NCBI RefSeq assembly: GCF_000702625.1
Contig: NZ_JNIS01000001.1
Location: 868,001-932,000, forward strand
Source: Exiguobacterium oxidotolerans JCM 12280
Lineage (GTDB): Bacteria > Bacillota > Bacilli > Exiguobacteriales > Exiguobacteriaceae
DNA length: 64,000 bases
Direction of reading: 5' to 3'
The notes below the pieces were generated by a model. It worked only from the letters and a program-made list of their open reading frames with translations. It was not told where the DNA came from and searched no databases. Of the stretch, positions 1 through 7,985 are shown in pieces (the first letter of the stretch is position 1; every line of letters begins with the position of its first letter). The position numbers and the translations under genes were made by a program.

Positions 1-163
1 CCTTCATGTAGAATCCCTCCATCTATTCATTTCGTGTCTGACGATTCAGTTCACGAGAGTTACTAATTTAGTATCATTCTAATCTTAATGAATCATACCA
101 CATTATTCAAGCGTCATCGCTCATGGTTTTTTCTCAAAATGAAGCCTTTTAGTGAGAATGACT

Positions 164-1390
164 TTAAAGTGATACGACTTCTTTCTCTTCTTCCACCTTC
201 GATCGTCTGTGAACCCGCTGTGACAGTAAGAGCAGTGGGATTCCGAGTAATGTCAAGAGGGCTAAGCAACCAAAAATCGGCAACGGACGATCGGCGCCAA
301 AATAAAAAAGTAATTGTCCGCCGATGACCGGTCCGATTGACTGACCAATCGATGTTAAGCCCATCGCTCCAAAATAACTGCCCCGTAATTCCGGTTTCGC
401 AAAACTATCGGTCAAGATATCCGTCATCGTGAACATCATCACTTCCCCGCACGTGAAGATGAACATCGCACCGATCATTAACCAGACCGTTCCGGCATTC
501 CCCATGACGAATAAACCGAACGCGACGGTCGCAATCCCGACCGTAATCGAGACGAGCGGCGACGTCTTCATCCCGAATTTCATGATCGGGTACTGGACGA
601 CTAAGACGGTCACAGCATTAATCGTGATCAATAAAGCAAACAGACTTGTCCCACCGGACAGTAACGTCGTCGTCGTCAAAAATTGCGGCAACGTCGAGTT
701 GAACTGACTGTAACCGAGAATCCCGAAGATGATCCCGGCGAGGGCAAACGTGAAAGCGACATCCGTTTTCAACAGTTGAACCGTTGCGCCGAACGAAACT
801 TTTTTCCCGCCGTGACTTTCTGTGATCGGATACCGCTGAAACAAGATAAAAATCGCAATCCCATACCCGAGGTAAACGAATGCCGTTATATAGAAGGTAA
901 TCGCCGTATTGCCGGCACTGAGCAATAACGCAATCCCCGGTCCGATTGCCGCCGCGACATTGATCATGGCGTAACGGATGTTAAAGACGAACAACCGGTT
1001 TTTTTCATCCGTCGTATCACTAATCAAGGCACGGGCGGACGGTTCGAAGATGGAACGAAACACGCCGTTTAAGGCACTCAAGGTAAAGAACGCCCAAAAC
1101 GTCTCGACCTGGGCCAAGGCGATGAAGACAAAGACGAAGCCAAGTGTTCCGGTCAGCATCATTGTCCGGCGGCCGTAACGGTCAGACAAGGTCCCACCGA
1201 TGAAACTCATGACGAGACTCGAGACGGCTGAAATACTGAGGACCCAGCCGACATCGACCGGGCTAAACTTTAACACCGTCGATAAATAAATCGCAAAGAA
1301 TGGCATCGTGATGAACGTCCCGAGCCGCGAGAAAAATGTTCCGAGCAGGACGCCGATCGTCAATGGATGTAACTGGCGTAAACGGTGCAA
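164..1390 (-). CDS. MFS family transporter, probable drug/metabolite exporter
   Basis: A 408-residue major facilitator protein with about twelve hydrophobic segments, expected in the cytoplasmic membrane as a proton-coupled exporter. The loop after the second helix carries a classic motif A, GTLSDRYGRR (residues 66-75). Length and overall layout fit the 12-TM efflux MFS group. It ends 163 bp from the window edge and is preceded by metQ with a strong terminator between, so it is probably transcribed alone. The substrate cannot be read from the sequence; sugar or peptide uptake is less likely than drug-type export. Confidence 0.85.
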   Translation of the reverse strand: MHRLRQLHPLTIGVLLGTFFSRLGTFITMPFFAIYLSTVLKFSPVDVGWVLSISAVSSLVMSFIGGTLSDRYGRRTMMLTGTLGFVFVFIALAQVETFWAFFTLSALNGVFRSIFEPSARALISDTTDEKNRLFVFNIRYAMINVAAAIGPGIALLLSAGNTAITFYITAFVYLGYGIAIFILFQRYPITESHGGKKVSFGATVQLLKTDVAFTFALAGIIFGILGYSQFNSTLPQFLTTTTLLSGGTSLFALLITINAVTVLVVQYPIMKFGMKTSPLVSITVGIATVAFGLFVMGNAGTVWLMIGAMFIFTCGEVMMFTMTDILTDSFAKPELRGSYFGAMGLTSIGQSIGPVIGGQLLFYFGADRPLPIFGCLALLTLLGIPLLLLSQRVHRRSKVEEEKEVVSL

Positions 1391-1410
1391 CTAGAATCCC
1401 CCTTCAACTA

Positions 1411-1454
1411 AAAAAATAATGCATCCTTCCATTATATAGGAAGAATGCATCATT
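1411..1454 (-). terminator. Rho-independent terminator after metQ
   Basis: On the minus strand a 16-bp nearly perfect stem (arms 1415-1430 and 1439-1454) is followed by a run of seven T. It lies just beyond the metQ stop codon and ends the methionine transport operon. Confidence 0.85.
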
Positions 1455-1462
1455 CGAGTGAA

Positions 1463-2290
1463 TTATTTGCTGACCGGAACAACGGCCCCTTTGTATTCTT
1501 TCGTAATCCAATCCTGGGTCTTTTTCTCGTGTAAGATATCGAGCAATGCCGTCACACGCTCGTCTTTTTCATCACCTTCACGCGTGACGATGATGTTGAC
1601 GTATGGTGAAGACTCATCTTCAAGGGCAATCGTATCTTTCAACGGGTTCAAACCGTTATCGATCGCGTAGTTCGTATTGATGAGGACTGCATCGCCTTCA
1701 TTGTTTTTGTATGCTTGCGGTAAGAGTGATGCTTCGATGTTTGTTTTAAACTTAATGTTCTTCGGGTTTTCCGCGATATCTTTCAGTTGTGCATCAGTTG
1801 TTTTACCGTCTTTCAACTTGATGAGTCCTTCATTTTGAAGGAACGTCAAGACACGTCCACGCTCCGCGACGTTTGAGCTCGTCAAGATTGTTGCGCCTTT
1901 CGGTAACTCGTCAAGCGACTTATATTTCTTTGAGTAAACACCGAGCGGTTCAACGTGGGCGCCGCCTGCATTTTCAAATTTATAAGATTTGTTCTCTTTT
2001 TCCTGTTGCTCAAGGTACGGAACGTGTTGGAAATAGTTTGCATCGATTTCTTTTTCAGCGAGTGCCTTGTTCGGCAACACATAATCTTGGAACTTTTTGA
2101 TTTCGAGTTTGTAGCCTTTTGCTTCATACTCTTTTTGAACGTGCTCTAGGATTTCAGCATGGGGAACGTTTGAGGCACCGATGACAAGTGTCTTCGCGTC
2201 GTCTCCTGACGACTCTTCCCCACATGCTGCAAGACTGACTGCTAAGACGGATACGGCTGCTGTACCGACGAATTTTTTCCAAAGTTTCAT
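1463..2290 (-). CDS. metQ: Methionine ABC transporter substrate-binding lipoprotein
   Basis: A 275-residue NlpA/MetQ-family lipoprotein that captures methionine outside the membrane and delivers it to MetP. The N-terminus is a lipoprotein signal: basic MKLWKK, hydrophobic stretch, then lipobox SLAAC with the acylated Cys at residue 23. The mature part has the NlpA features (VPHAEIL, IDANYFQH, NEGDAVLINTNYA). It is last of three genes metN-metP-metQ, 32 bp after metP, and therefore under the SAM riboswitch upstream of metN. Orthologue of the B. subtilis yusA gene by synteny. Confidence 0.93.
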   Translation of the reverse strand: MKLWKKFVGTAAVSVLAVSLAACGEESSGDDAKTLVIGASNVPHAEILEHVQKEYEAKGYKLEIKKFQDYVLPNKALAEKEIDANYFQHVPYLEQQEKENKSYKFENAGGAHVEPLGVYSKKYKSLDELPKGATILTSSNVAERGRVLTFLQNEGLIKLKDGKTTDAQLKDIAENPKNIKFKTNIEASLLPQAYKNNEGDAVLINTNYAIDNGLNPLKDTIALEDESSPYVNIIVTREGDEKDERVTALLDILHEKKTQDWITKEYKGAVVPVSK

Positions 2291-2322
2291 GAATAATTCC
2301 TCCCAAGTTAACTAAAATAGTA

Positions 2323-2988
2323 TTATCGTTTATCGATTGCTTTTACGAGCAGGTCACCAATAATTTGAATGATGAAGACGATGACGAGAATCAACAATGT
2401 CGCGATAGCGATGACATCGTTTTGAGAACGCTGGAAACCTTCGATATATGCCATGTCCCCAAGTCCACCTCCTCCGACTACTCCGGCCATTGCCGTGTAA
2501 CCGACGAGCGCGACGAGCGTAACGGTAATACCGGAGACGATTGCTGGTAGTGCTTCCGGAATCAACACTTTATAGATGATTTGGAACTTCGTTGCCCCCA
2601 TCGATTCCGCTGCTTCGATGACACCTTTGTCGACTTCACGCAGTGCCAGTTCGACCATCCGCCCGTAAAACGGTGCCGCCCCAAGAATCAGTGCCGGAAG
2701 TGCCGCTGTCGGTCCTAAGAACGACCCGACGATGATGAGCGTCACTGGAATCAATAAAATCAACAATATAATAAACGGAATCGAACGGAAGATGTTGACT
2801 AAAAAGCTGAGCACGGAATACAGTGCCCGGTTCTTAAACAATAAGTCTTCATTCGTCGCGTACAACAATAGACCAATGATTAAACCGAGTATGAAAGTCG
2901 CTAGACCCGCGACGGCTGTCATATAAACGGTACTGCCAGTCGCCGTCCAGACCATTTCCCAATCGATGTCGTTAAAGAATGTCGTCAT
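2323..2988 (-). CDS. metP: Methionine ABC transporter permease
   Basis: A 221-residue MetI/MetP-type permease with five or so membrane spans. The cytoplasmic EAA loop that docks on the ATPase is visible as EAAESMGATKFQ (residues 125-136). It forms the membrane channel of the MetNPQ methionine importer. The start codon overlaps the metN stop by 4 nt, so the two are translationally coupled. Expression should follow SAM availability through the S-box leader in front of metN. Confidence 0.93.
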   Translation of the reverse strand: MTTFFNDIDWEMVWTATGSTVYMTAVAGLATFILGLIIGLLLYATNEDLLFKNRALYSVLSFLVNIFRSIPFIILLILLIPVTLIIVGSFLGPTAALPALILGAAPFYGRMVELALREVDKGVIEAAESMGATKFQIIYKVLIPEALPAIVSGITVTLVALVGYTAMAGVVGGGGLGDMAYIEGFQRSQNDVIAIATLLILVIVFIIQIIGDLLVKAIDKR

Positions 2989-4007
2989 CGGTGATCCACC
3001 TCCACTTCAACGTCACTCGCTTGAAGTTTCGCGATGACCGCTTGTGTTTCATGTGCTGCACCAATCAGTTGGATGAACAACGTTCCGAGTGCACCGTCCT
3101 GCGTCTGTCCGACGTTCCCGCCGATGATATTAAATAATAAGGTCGAATCTTTCATGACTTCTGCGAGAATCGGACTTTCTGCTGTCGAACCGACGAATGT
3201 CAGCTGGACGATTTTCCCGGTCGGATAGCGCTCACGGAGTTTCGCGAACGTTAACTCGTTTTCTGTAGACGACGTCAGTTGTTTGACGAATTCTTTTGTC
3301 ATCGCTTGTTTCGGATGCCGGAAGACTTCTGAAACAGGACCCTGTTCGACGATTTTTCCGGCCTCCATGACGGCGACCCGGTGACAGATTTTTTGAATGA
3401 CGTGCATCTCGTGTGTGATCAAGACAATCGTCAGTTTCAGTTTTTTATTGATGTCGACGAGTAACTCTAAGATTGAGTCCGTCGTTTTCGGATCAAGGGC
3501 ACTTGTCGCCTCGTCACATAATAAGACGTCCGGGTTTGATGCCAATGCGCGGGCAATCCCGACACGTTGCTTTTGTCCACCGGAGAGTTGCGATGGATAG
3601 GCACCTTCACGACCATCGAGTCCGACGAGTTGAATCAGTTCGGCGACCCGTTCTTTCCGACGTGCTCTCGGATATCCGCCGAGTTCGAGCGGGAACATGA
3701 TGTTTTCTTCGACCGTCCGTGACCAAAGCAAGTTGAAGTGTTGGAAGACCATCGAGACGTTTTTCCGGACACCACGTAATTCTTTCGGTCGTAACGTCGT
3801 CATCTCGACACCATCAATTTGAATCGAACCGCTTGTCGGTGCTTCCAACATGTTCAGCAGGCGAATCAAAGTTGACTTCCCTGCACCGGAATAACCAATT
3901 ATTCCGAAAATTTCGCCGCGCTCGATCGTGAGATCGACGTTTGCGACAGCTTCGACTTCGCCGCGCTTCGAGCGATAAATCTTTCCTACATCCTGTAAAC
4001 GAATCAC
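2985..4007 (-). CDS. metN: Methionine ABC transporter ATP-binding protein
   Basis: A 340-residue ABC ATPase energising methionine uptake. I chose the GTG at 4007 because AGGAGG lies 7-8 nt before it and homologous sequence begins there (IRLQDVGKIY); the reading frame stays open 25 codons further, but only into the riboswitch terminator. From this start: Walker A GYSGAGKST about 38-46, signature LSGGQ 141-145, Walker B VLLCDE 161-166, and a C-terminal ACT-like NIL domain (about 265-340) that in the family binds methionine and feeds back on transport. First gene of metNPQ. Confidence 0.93.
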   Translation of the reverse strand: MIRLQDVGKIYRSKRGEVEAVANVDLTIERGEIFGIIGYSGAGKSTLIRLLNMLEAPTSGSIQIDGVEMTTLRPKELRGVRKNVSMVFQHFNLLWSRTVEENIMFPLELGGYPRARRKERVAELIQLVGLDGREGAYPSQLSGGQKQRVGIARALASNPDVLLCDEATSALDPKTTDSILELLVDINKKLKLTIVLITHEMHVIQKICHRVAVMEAGKIVEQGPVSEVFRHPKQAMTKEFVKQLTSSTENELTFAKLRERYPTGKIVQLTFVGSTAESPILAEVMKDSTLLFNIIGGNVGQTQDGALGTLFIQLIGAAHETQAVIAKLQASDVEVEVDHR

Positions 4008-4026
4008 TACTGTCCCTCCTAAACAT

Positions 4027-4066
4027 AAAAAAAGTGCGCACGTTTTAGAGCAAACGCGCGCACTTT
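4027..4066 (-). terminator. Expression-platform terminator of the SAM riboswitch
   Basis: A 15-bp GC-rich stem (4031-4045 with 4052-4066) followed by seven T on the minus strand, between the S-box aptamer and the metN ribosome binding site. High SAM should favour this terminator; low SAM should favour an anti-terminator with the aptamer 3' side. Confidence 0.9.
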
Positions 4067-4085
4067 CGGTACACAAAACCATTTG

Positions 4086-4192
4086 CTCTCATCTTGCAGA
4101 CGTTCGTCTGCTGGAATTAGCACCACTTCGGAAATAAATTCCGCGGTTGCCGGGTTTCATCGGGCCAGTCCCTCCACCACTCTTGATAAGAG
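4086..4192 (-). promoter_or_regulatory. SAM-I (S-box) riboswitch
   Basis: Read on the minus strand the leader has the S-box core: P1 5' arm CTCTTATCAAGAG, then GGTGGAGGGACTGGCCC, GATGAAACCCGGCAACC, GGTGCTAATTCC and the closing GATGAGAG. Order and spacing match the SAM-I class that binds S-adenosylmethionine. It is followed by an intrinsic terminator and then metN, giving transcription attenuation of methionine import when SAM is plentiful. Confidence 0.97.
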
Positions 4193-4226
4193 TTATCGGT
4201 ATTTAGTTGTTTTTAATATATTTTGA

Positions 4227-4255
4227 ATATTAGCAGGGGTTATTTTGCTTGTCAA
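4227..4255 (-). promoter_or_regulatory. metNPQ promoter
   Basis: A sigma-A type promoter on the minus strand: TTGACA (4250-4255), 17-bp spacer, TAATAT (4227-4232). The -35 hexamer contains the stop codon of mccB (TGA, 4252-4254), so the methionine transport promoter is embedded in the end of the upstream operon. I see no terminator between the two units. Confidence 0.85.
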
Positions 4256-5418
4256 ACAGTTTTTTCAGAAACTTTTTCGAGCAGACTGAAAGCATGCGTT
4301 AAATCTTCTTTCAAATCCTCTGCATCTTCAAGTCCGACCGAGATCCGGACGAGACCATCCGTGATGCCGAGTTCCGCACGGCGTTCTGCTGGAATCGACG
4401 CATGTGTCATCCGTGCCGGAACGGAAATCAAACTTTCGACCGCCCCTAAGCTTTCAGCCAGCGTGAAGAAGTGTGATGCTTCGACAAGTTTCTCTGCATT
4501 TGCAGCTGAACCGACATCAAAGCTGATCATCCCGCCGAAACCAGTCGCTTGTTTTTGTTGGATCGTATGACCGGGATGCGATGCGAGTCCCGGGTAAAAG
4601 ATGTTCGAGACGACGTCTTGCGCTTGCAGGAAGCTGACAAGTTCATGTGCTGTCTCTTCGATCGCTTCCATCCGGATACCGAGCGTCCGCAGACCACGGA
4701 CAAGCAGGAAGCTGTCTTGCGGTCCGAGAATTCCACCCGTCGAGTTTTGGATGAAGTGGAGTTCTTCGCCGAGCGTATCATCGTTGACGACGACAAGCCC
4801 TGCGACGACGTCCGAGTGTCCGCCGATGTATTTCGTTGCACTATGCAGCACGATATCTGCCCCCAGCGCGATTGGTTGTTGCAAGTACGGTGTCGCGAAC
4901 GTGTTGTCGACGACGAGCTTCAAGTCGTGGCGACGCGTGATCGCTCCGATCGCTTCGATGTCCGTCACTTTTAATAACGGGTTCGTCGGTGTCTCGACGT
5001 AGAGCATCTTCGTGTTGTCCTGAATCGCCGCTTCCGTCGCAGCAAGATCCGTCGTATCGACGAATGTCACTTCGATGTTGAACTTCGGTAAAACACGTTG
5101 CATCAAACGGAACGTTCCGCCGTAAACGTCGTCCGTCATGACGATGTGGTCGCCGGACTGAAGCAGGTTAAAGACAGCATGAATCGCCGCCATTCCTGAT
5201 CCGAATGCGAATCCACGGACTCCCCCCTCAAGATCAGCAATCAATCGTTCGATGCTCGTCCGCGTCGGGTTTGCTGTGCGCGAGTACTCATACCCGTCTT
5301 TTAATTGACCGATTTTTTCTTGCTTATATGTGCTCGTTTGATAGATTGGCGGCGTAACGGCACCCGTTGCCTTGTCTACACCCGTTCCTCCGTGAATCAA
5401 CGCTGTTTTTTTACGCAT
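4252..5418 (-). CDS. mccB: Cystathionine gamma-lyase / homocysteine gamma-lyase
   Basis: A 388-residue PLP enzyme of the Cys/Met metabolism family. It splits cystathionine to cysteine, 2-oxobutyrate and ammonia in reverse transsulfuration. The PLP lysine is in SATKYIGGH (Lys about 196), with the upstream phosphate-binding GSGMAAI. Start at 5418 is preferred because AAGGTGG lies 8 nt upstream; it overlaps the mccA stop by 8 nt, so the pair is coupled. Context (yrrT, luxS, mccA) supports MccB rather than the beta-lyase MetC, though sequence alone separates these poorly. Confidence 0.88.
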   Translation of the reverse strand: MRKKTALIHGGTGVDKATGAVTPPIYQTSTYKQEKIGQLKDGYEYSRTANPTRTSIERLIADLEGGVRGFAFGSGMAAIHAVFNLLQSGDHIVMTDDVYGGTFRLMQRVLPKFNIEVTFVDTTDLAATEAAIQDNTKMLYVETPTNPLLKVTDIEAIGAITRRHDLKLVVDNTFATPYLQQPIALGADIVLHSATKYIGGHSDVVAGLVVVNDDTLGEELHFIQNSTGGILGPQDSFLLVRGLRTLGIRMEAIEETAHELVSFLQAQDVVSNIFYPGLASHPGHTIQQKQATGFGGMISFDVGSAANAEKLVEASHFFTLAESLGAVESLISVPARMTHASIPAERRAELGITDGLVRISVGLEDAEDLKEDLTHAFSLLEKVSEKTV

Positions 5419-6334
5419 GTGTCTCGTCCACCTTTTCAAAGATTTGTTGGCTCAAATACCGTTCTGCACTGTCTGCGAAGACGGTGACAATCGTACTTCC
5501 AGGATGGCGCTGTGCGATATCGAGCGCCGAGGCGAGTGCAGCTCCTGCTGAACTGCCGACGAGTAACCCTTCACGTGCCGCCAGTTCATGGACCTTCGTA
5601 AAAGCATCCGAATCAGAAATCGTATGAATTTCATCGACTAGGTCGTGCGAAACGAGACTTGGCCACTTGGCTGTCCCGATTCCTTCTGTTTTATGCGGTC
5701 CGGCTGGCCCTCCGTTGAGGACAGAGCCTTCCGGTTCGACGATTGCACCTTTTGTCCCGAAACGTTCTTTTAAGAACGCCGTCGTTCCGGCAAACGTCCC
5801 ACCTGATCCGCATCCGGCGACGAACCAGTCGATGTGACCGAGTTCCGCCACAAGCTCCGGACCAAGTGTCCGCTGATAGGTGACCGAATTTTCTTCGTTT
5901 TCGAATTGCAGTGGCACATAACTGTTCGGTATCGTTTGTCCGAGTTCTTTCGCCTTATCGATTGCGCCCTGCATATCGAGTTCAGTCGGCGTGTTGACGA
6001 CAGTCGCGCCGAGTGCCCGCATCAACGTCTGTTTCTCTTGACTGAACTTTTCCGGGACGACACAAATGACCTGTAAGTCATATTTTTTAGCGGCGAGCGC
6101 CAAACCGATGCCGGTGTTGCCGGCAGTCGGTTCGATGATCGTTCCGCCTGGTGTCACGTACCCTTGTTCGATTGCGGCATCAACGAGTTGGATACCGAGG
6201 CGGTCTTTGACGCTGCCCCCAGGGTTCATCCATTCGAGCTTCGCCAAAATCCGCGTACCAGCAGGCAAATCGAATGAAGTAATCTCGTACAGTGGCGTAT
6301 TTCCGACGAGGTCGCGGACTGACTTCGCGATCAT
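5411..6334 (-). CDS. mccA: O-acetylserine-dependent cystathionine beta-synthase
   Basis: A 307-residue PLP-dependent beta-synthase of the CysK/CBS fold. It joins homocysteine to activated serine to make cystathionine, the substrate of MccB. The PLP lysine lies in NPGGSVKDR (Lys about 43) and the phosphate loop is GSGGTFAGT. The start at 6334 makes an ATGA overlap with the luxS stop. A cysteine synthase role cannot be excluded from sequence, but coupling to luxS and mccB argues for homocysteine as acceptor. No C-terminal CBS regulatory domain is present. Confidence 0.87.
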   Translation of the reverse strand: MIAKSVRDLVGNTPLYEITSFDLPAGTRILAKLEWMNPGGSVKDRLGIQLVDAAIEQGYVTPGGTIIEPTAGNTGIGLALAAKKYDLQVICVVPEKFSQEKQTLMRALGATVVNTPTELDMQGAIDKAKELGQTIPNSYVPLQFENEENSVTYQRTLGPELVAELGHIDWFVAGCGSGGTFAGTTAFLKERFGTKGAIVEPEGSVLNGGPAGPHKTEGIGTAKWPSLVSHDLVDEIHTISDSDAFTKVHELAAREGLLVGSSAGAALASALDIAQRHPGSTIVTVFADSAERYLSQQIFEKVDETHA

Positions 6335-6795
6335 CCGAAGACGATGTCCCATTCGTCGCGACCGGCAAGCATTTTCTCGGCATAGTGCTTCGCTCCTTTA
6401 AGGTCGTGTGCGCTCGCAAATCCACATTGTGTTTCGTTTTGTGCCGGAATCACTTCAGCCGCTAAGACGTCGTTCAGTGTCTTCTCGACGAGTTCACTCA
6501 TTTTTTCGACTGAGTCAAAGTTCATCATCGCCATGTAGAAACCAGTCTGGCAGCCCATTGGCGAAACATCGATGACGTCGTCCGAATAGTTGCGGATGTT
6601 TTCAGCGAGTAAATGTTCAAGTGTGTGCATCGCACGCATCGGCATTTGCTCGACGTTCGGTTGTGTGAAACGAATATCATATTTGACGACTTGGTCGACT
6701 TTACCGTCTTTATAGCCTGCTACACGAATATATGGCGCTTTGACTTTCGTATGGTCCAAGTTAAAGCTTTCTACGTTCATTTTTTTGATTGTCAT
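6331..6795 (-). CDS. luxS: S-ribosylhomocysteine lyase
   Basis: A 154-residue LuxS. It converts S-ribosylhomocysteine to homocysteine and DPD, the precursor of AI-2. The metal site is visible: HTLEH (His57, His61) and Cys124 in ETQCG, plus the catalytic Cys82 in GCQTGFY. In this operon it supplies homocysteine directly to MccA. In B. subtilis the equivalent position between yrrT and mccA is held by mtnN, which makes the LuxS substrate; here luxS itself sits in the operon and mtnN must be elsewhere. Confidence 0.97.
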   Translation of the reverse strand: MTIKKMNVESFNLDHTKVKAPYIRVAGYKDGKVDQVVKYDIRFTQPNVEQMPMRAMHTLEHLLAENIRNYSDDVIDVSPMGCQTGFYMAMMNFDSVEKMSELVEKTLNDVLAAEVIPAQNETQCGFASAHDLKGAKHYAEKMLAGRDEWDIVFG

Positions 6796-6798
6796 GAT

Positions 6799-7437
6799 TT
6801 ATTCCCCCATTTTCTCGGCTTCTACGAGCCAGACGAAGTGATTGTATTGTGTGAATGTCACGTCAAATCCGCGTGACGTAAAAATCTGTTCCATCACTGG
6901 AATCAGTGGATAAAATTCGCGTTCTAAATCTTCTGCAAGGTTGTCAAACCCTTGAGTTTTTGCTTCTGCAATCGTTTCTAGACGTGCTGTCTCAGAAACA
7001 AACATCGTATCGGCATAGACGATTTTTCCGTCTTCCGGTAAAATCGCTGCCATCAAATCGACGGCCTGTCCTTTTTCTTCATCCGTCAAATGATGAAACG
7101 CATAAGTCGAGACAAAACTTTTTGCCTCTGCTGCTTCAAACGATAAGAAATGACCATCTTGAACAGCCAGCGCCGGAATTTTATGGATTAAGATGTCGCG
7201 CATTTCCGGACTTGGTTCAATCGCAAGTACGTGCTCATGACGCGCAAGCAAACGTTGCGTCAAGTTGCCTGTCCCTGCGCCAAATTCGGCAACGGGTGAC
7301 ATCGCTTTTTCGGCGACCGTCTCTAATATGTCGTCATAACGGCGAAAGACTTCTTTGTACTCCGGATCTTGCCCCGTTACTGTGTCGTCGTAAGATGACG
7401 CCCACTCTGTAAATACATCCATGAAACGTACTGTCAT
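6799..7437 (-). CDS. yrrT: YrrT-like SAM-dependent methyltransferase
   Basis: A 212-residue class I methyltransferase; motif I is seen in the AEFGAGTGNLT region and the fold continues with SSY/STYAFHHLTDEEK and an acidic DLEREFYP segment like B. subtilis YrrT. Start ATG 7437 is chosen for the GGAGG about 10 nt upstream; a later ATG at 7422 is possible. It is first in the yrrT-luxS-mccA-mccB operon, and its activity would release S-adenosylhomocysteine that feeds LuxS. The methyl acceptor is unknown. Confidence 0.85.
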   Translation of the reverse strand: MTVRFMDVFTEWASSYDDTVTGQDPEYKEVFRRYDDILETVAEKAMSPVAEFGAGTGNLTQRLLARHEHVLAIEPSPEMRDILIHKIPALAVQDGHFLSFEAAEAKSFVSTYAFHHLTDEEKGQAVDLMAAILPEDGKIVYADTMFVSETARLETIAEAKTQGFDNLAEDLEREFYPLIPVMEQIFTSRGFDVTFTQYNHFVWLVEAEKMGE

Positions 7438-7463
7438 GCCCTTCCGTCCTCCGTATCCCACTT

Positions 7464-7492
7464 TTAATTCCGACTAATCGGATATGAATTAA
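7464..7492 (-). promoter_or_regulatory. Putative CymR operator for the yrrT operon
   Basis: A palindrome with perfect outer arms TTAATTC (7464-7470) and GAATTAA (7486-7492), and inner CGA/TCG symmetry, lies just after the predicted yrrT transcription start. It resembles the Rrf2-type CymR site (ending NGGAATT) that represses the B. subtilis yrrT operon when cysteine is plentiful. Assignment is by motif similarity and context only. Confidence 0.55.
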
Positions 7493-7510
7493 AGTAATTT
7501 CCTTAATCGC

Positions 7511-7539
7511 ATTGTAGCAGGGACAATTCTGATTAGCAA
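7511..7539 (-). promoter_or_regulatory. yrrT operon promoter
   Basis: Minus-strand TTGCTA (7534-7539), 17-bp spacer and TACAAT (7511-7516). Predicted start near 7505 places the CymR-like palindrome at roughly +13 to +41, consistent with roadblock-type repression. Confidence 0.6.
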
Positions 7540-7565
7540 GACGACAGCTTCAAAATCTTTCGGAA

Positions 7566-7597
7566 ACAAAAAAAAGGCGTTGCCGGAGAACCGACAA
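7566..7597 (-). terminator. Terminator of the putative small RNA
   Basis: Minus-strand stem GTTGTCGG / CCGGCAAC with a 4-nt loop, followed by GCC and seven T. It sits upstream of the independent yrrT promoter and closes a roughly 320-nt transcript that contains no convincing ORF. Confidence 0.75.
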
Positions 7598-7887
7598 CAC
7601 GAATAATGTGGTTAGAAATGCAACGAAGGAAAACCCAGCTCTGATGCGAACTTCTTCGTTCGTCACATCAGAGGACGGCGCCCTTTCGAACTATAAAAGC
7701 AGGATGTCACAGTAGTCAGATCGACCACTCGAATCCACCATCTCTTTTTTGAACCGCTTCGTCTTTGGGGGACGACTTAAGGGGAAACAGAAAAAAAGAT
7801 TTAGGATGTCATTGAATGGTTCTAAATACGAGAAACATCAAGTTCTATACCTCTGCCAGACTTCCTATAAAAGCATTTCTAGAAGTT
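7570..7887 (-). ncRNA. Putative structured C-rich small RNA
   Basis: This 500-bp gap between yrrT and the next gene has no supportable ORF but holds a minus-strand promoter and a terminator that bracket about 320 nt. Within it are an imperfect 11-bp stem near the 5' end (ATCAACTTCTA with TAGAACTTGAT), a C-rich patch TTTCCCC, a 5-bp hairpin with loop CCCCAAA (7759-7775), and a long hairpin with arms 7639-7646 and 7666-7673. Exposed C-runs are typical of Gram-positive antisense sRNAs such as FsrA and RsaE/RoxS. I do not recognise a known family; a leader for yrrT is the alternative. A T-run at about 7791-7797 could end a shorter form. Confidence 0.5.
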
Positions 7888-7893
7888 GATATG

Positions 7894-7923
7894 AATATAC
7901 CATTCATAAATTATCATTGTCAA
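7894..7923 (-). promoter_or_regulatory. Promoter of the putative small RNA, with Fur-like overlap
   Basis: Minus-strand TTGACA (7918-7923), 18-bp spacer, TATATT (7894-7899). The spacer contains ATGATAAT and the surrounding bases resemble half of a Fur/PerR-family box, but the second half-site is poor, so metal regulation is only a suggestion. Confidence 0.6.
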
Positions 7924-7956
7924 TGAATTATTGTAAATATTCCGACAATTTAACGT

Positions 7957-7983
7957 AAAGAAAAATCATCCTATGATTTTTCT
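7957..7983 (-). terminator. Terminator after the thioredoxin-like gene
   Basis: An 11-bp perfect stem (7959-7969 with 7973-7983) begins 2 bp after the stop codon of the 7986-8264 gene; the T-rich arm itself provides the U-tract. Confidence 0.7.
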
Positions 7984-7985
7984 TG

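Noticed and set aside
1-163. A small plus-strand gene at the left edge (88-327 frame)
   Set aside because: It runs antisense into the MFS gene and has no ribosome binding site; apart from this I see nothing supportable in the first 163 bases.
7570-7887. T-box, 6S RNA or RNase P RNA as identity for the transcript near 7.6-7.9 kb
   Set aside because: The T-box consensus (AGGGTGGNACCGCG), the 6S central bubble layout and the conserved RNase P core were not found.
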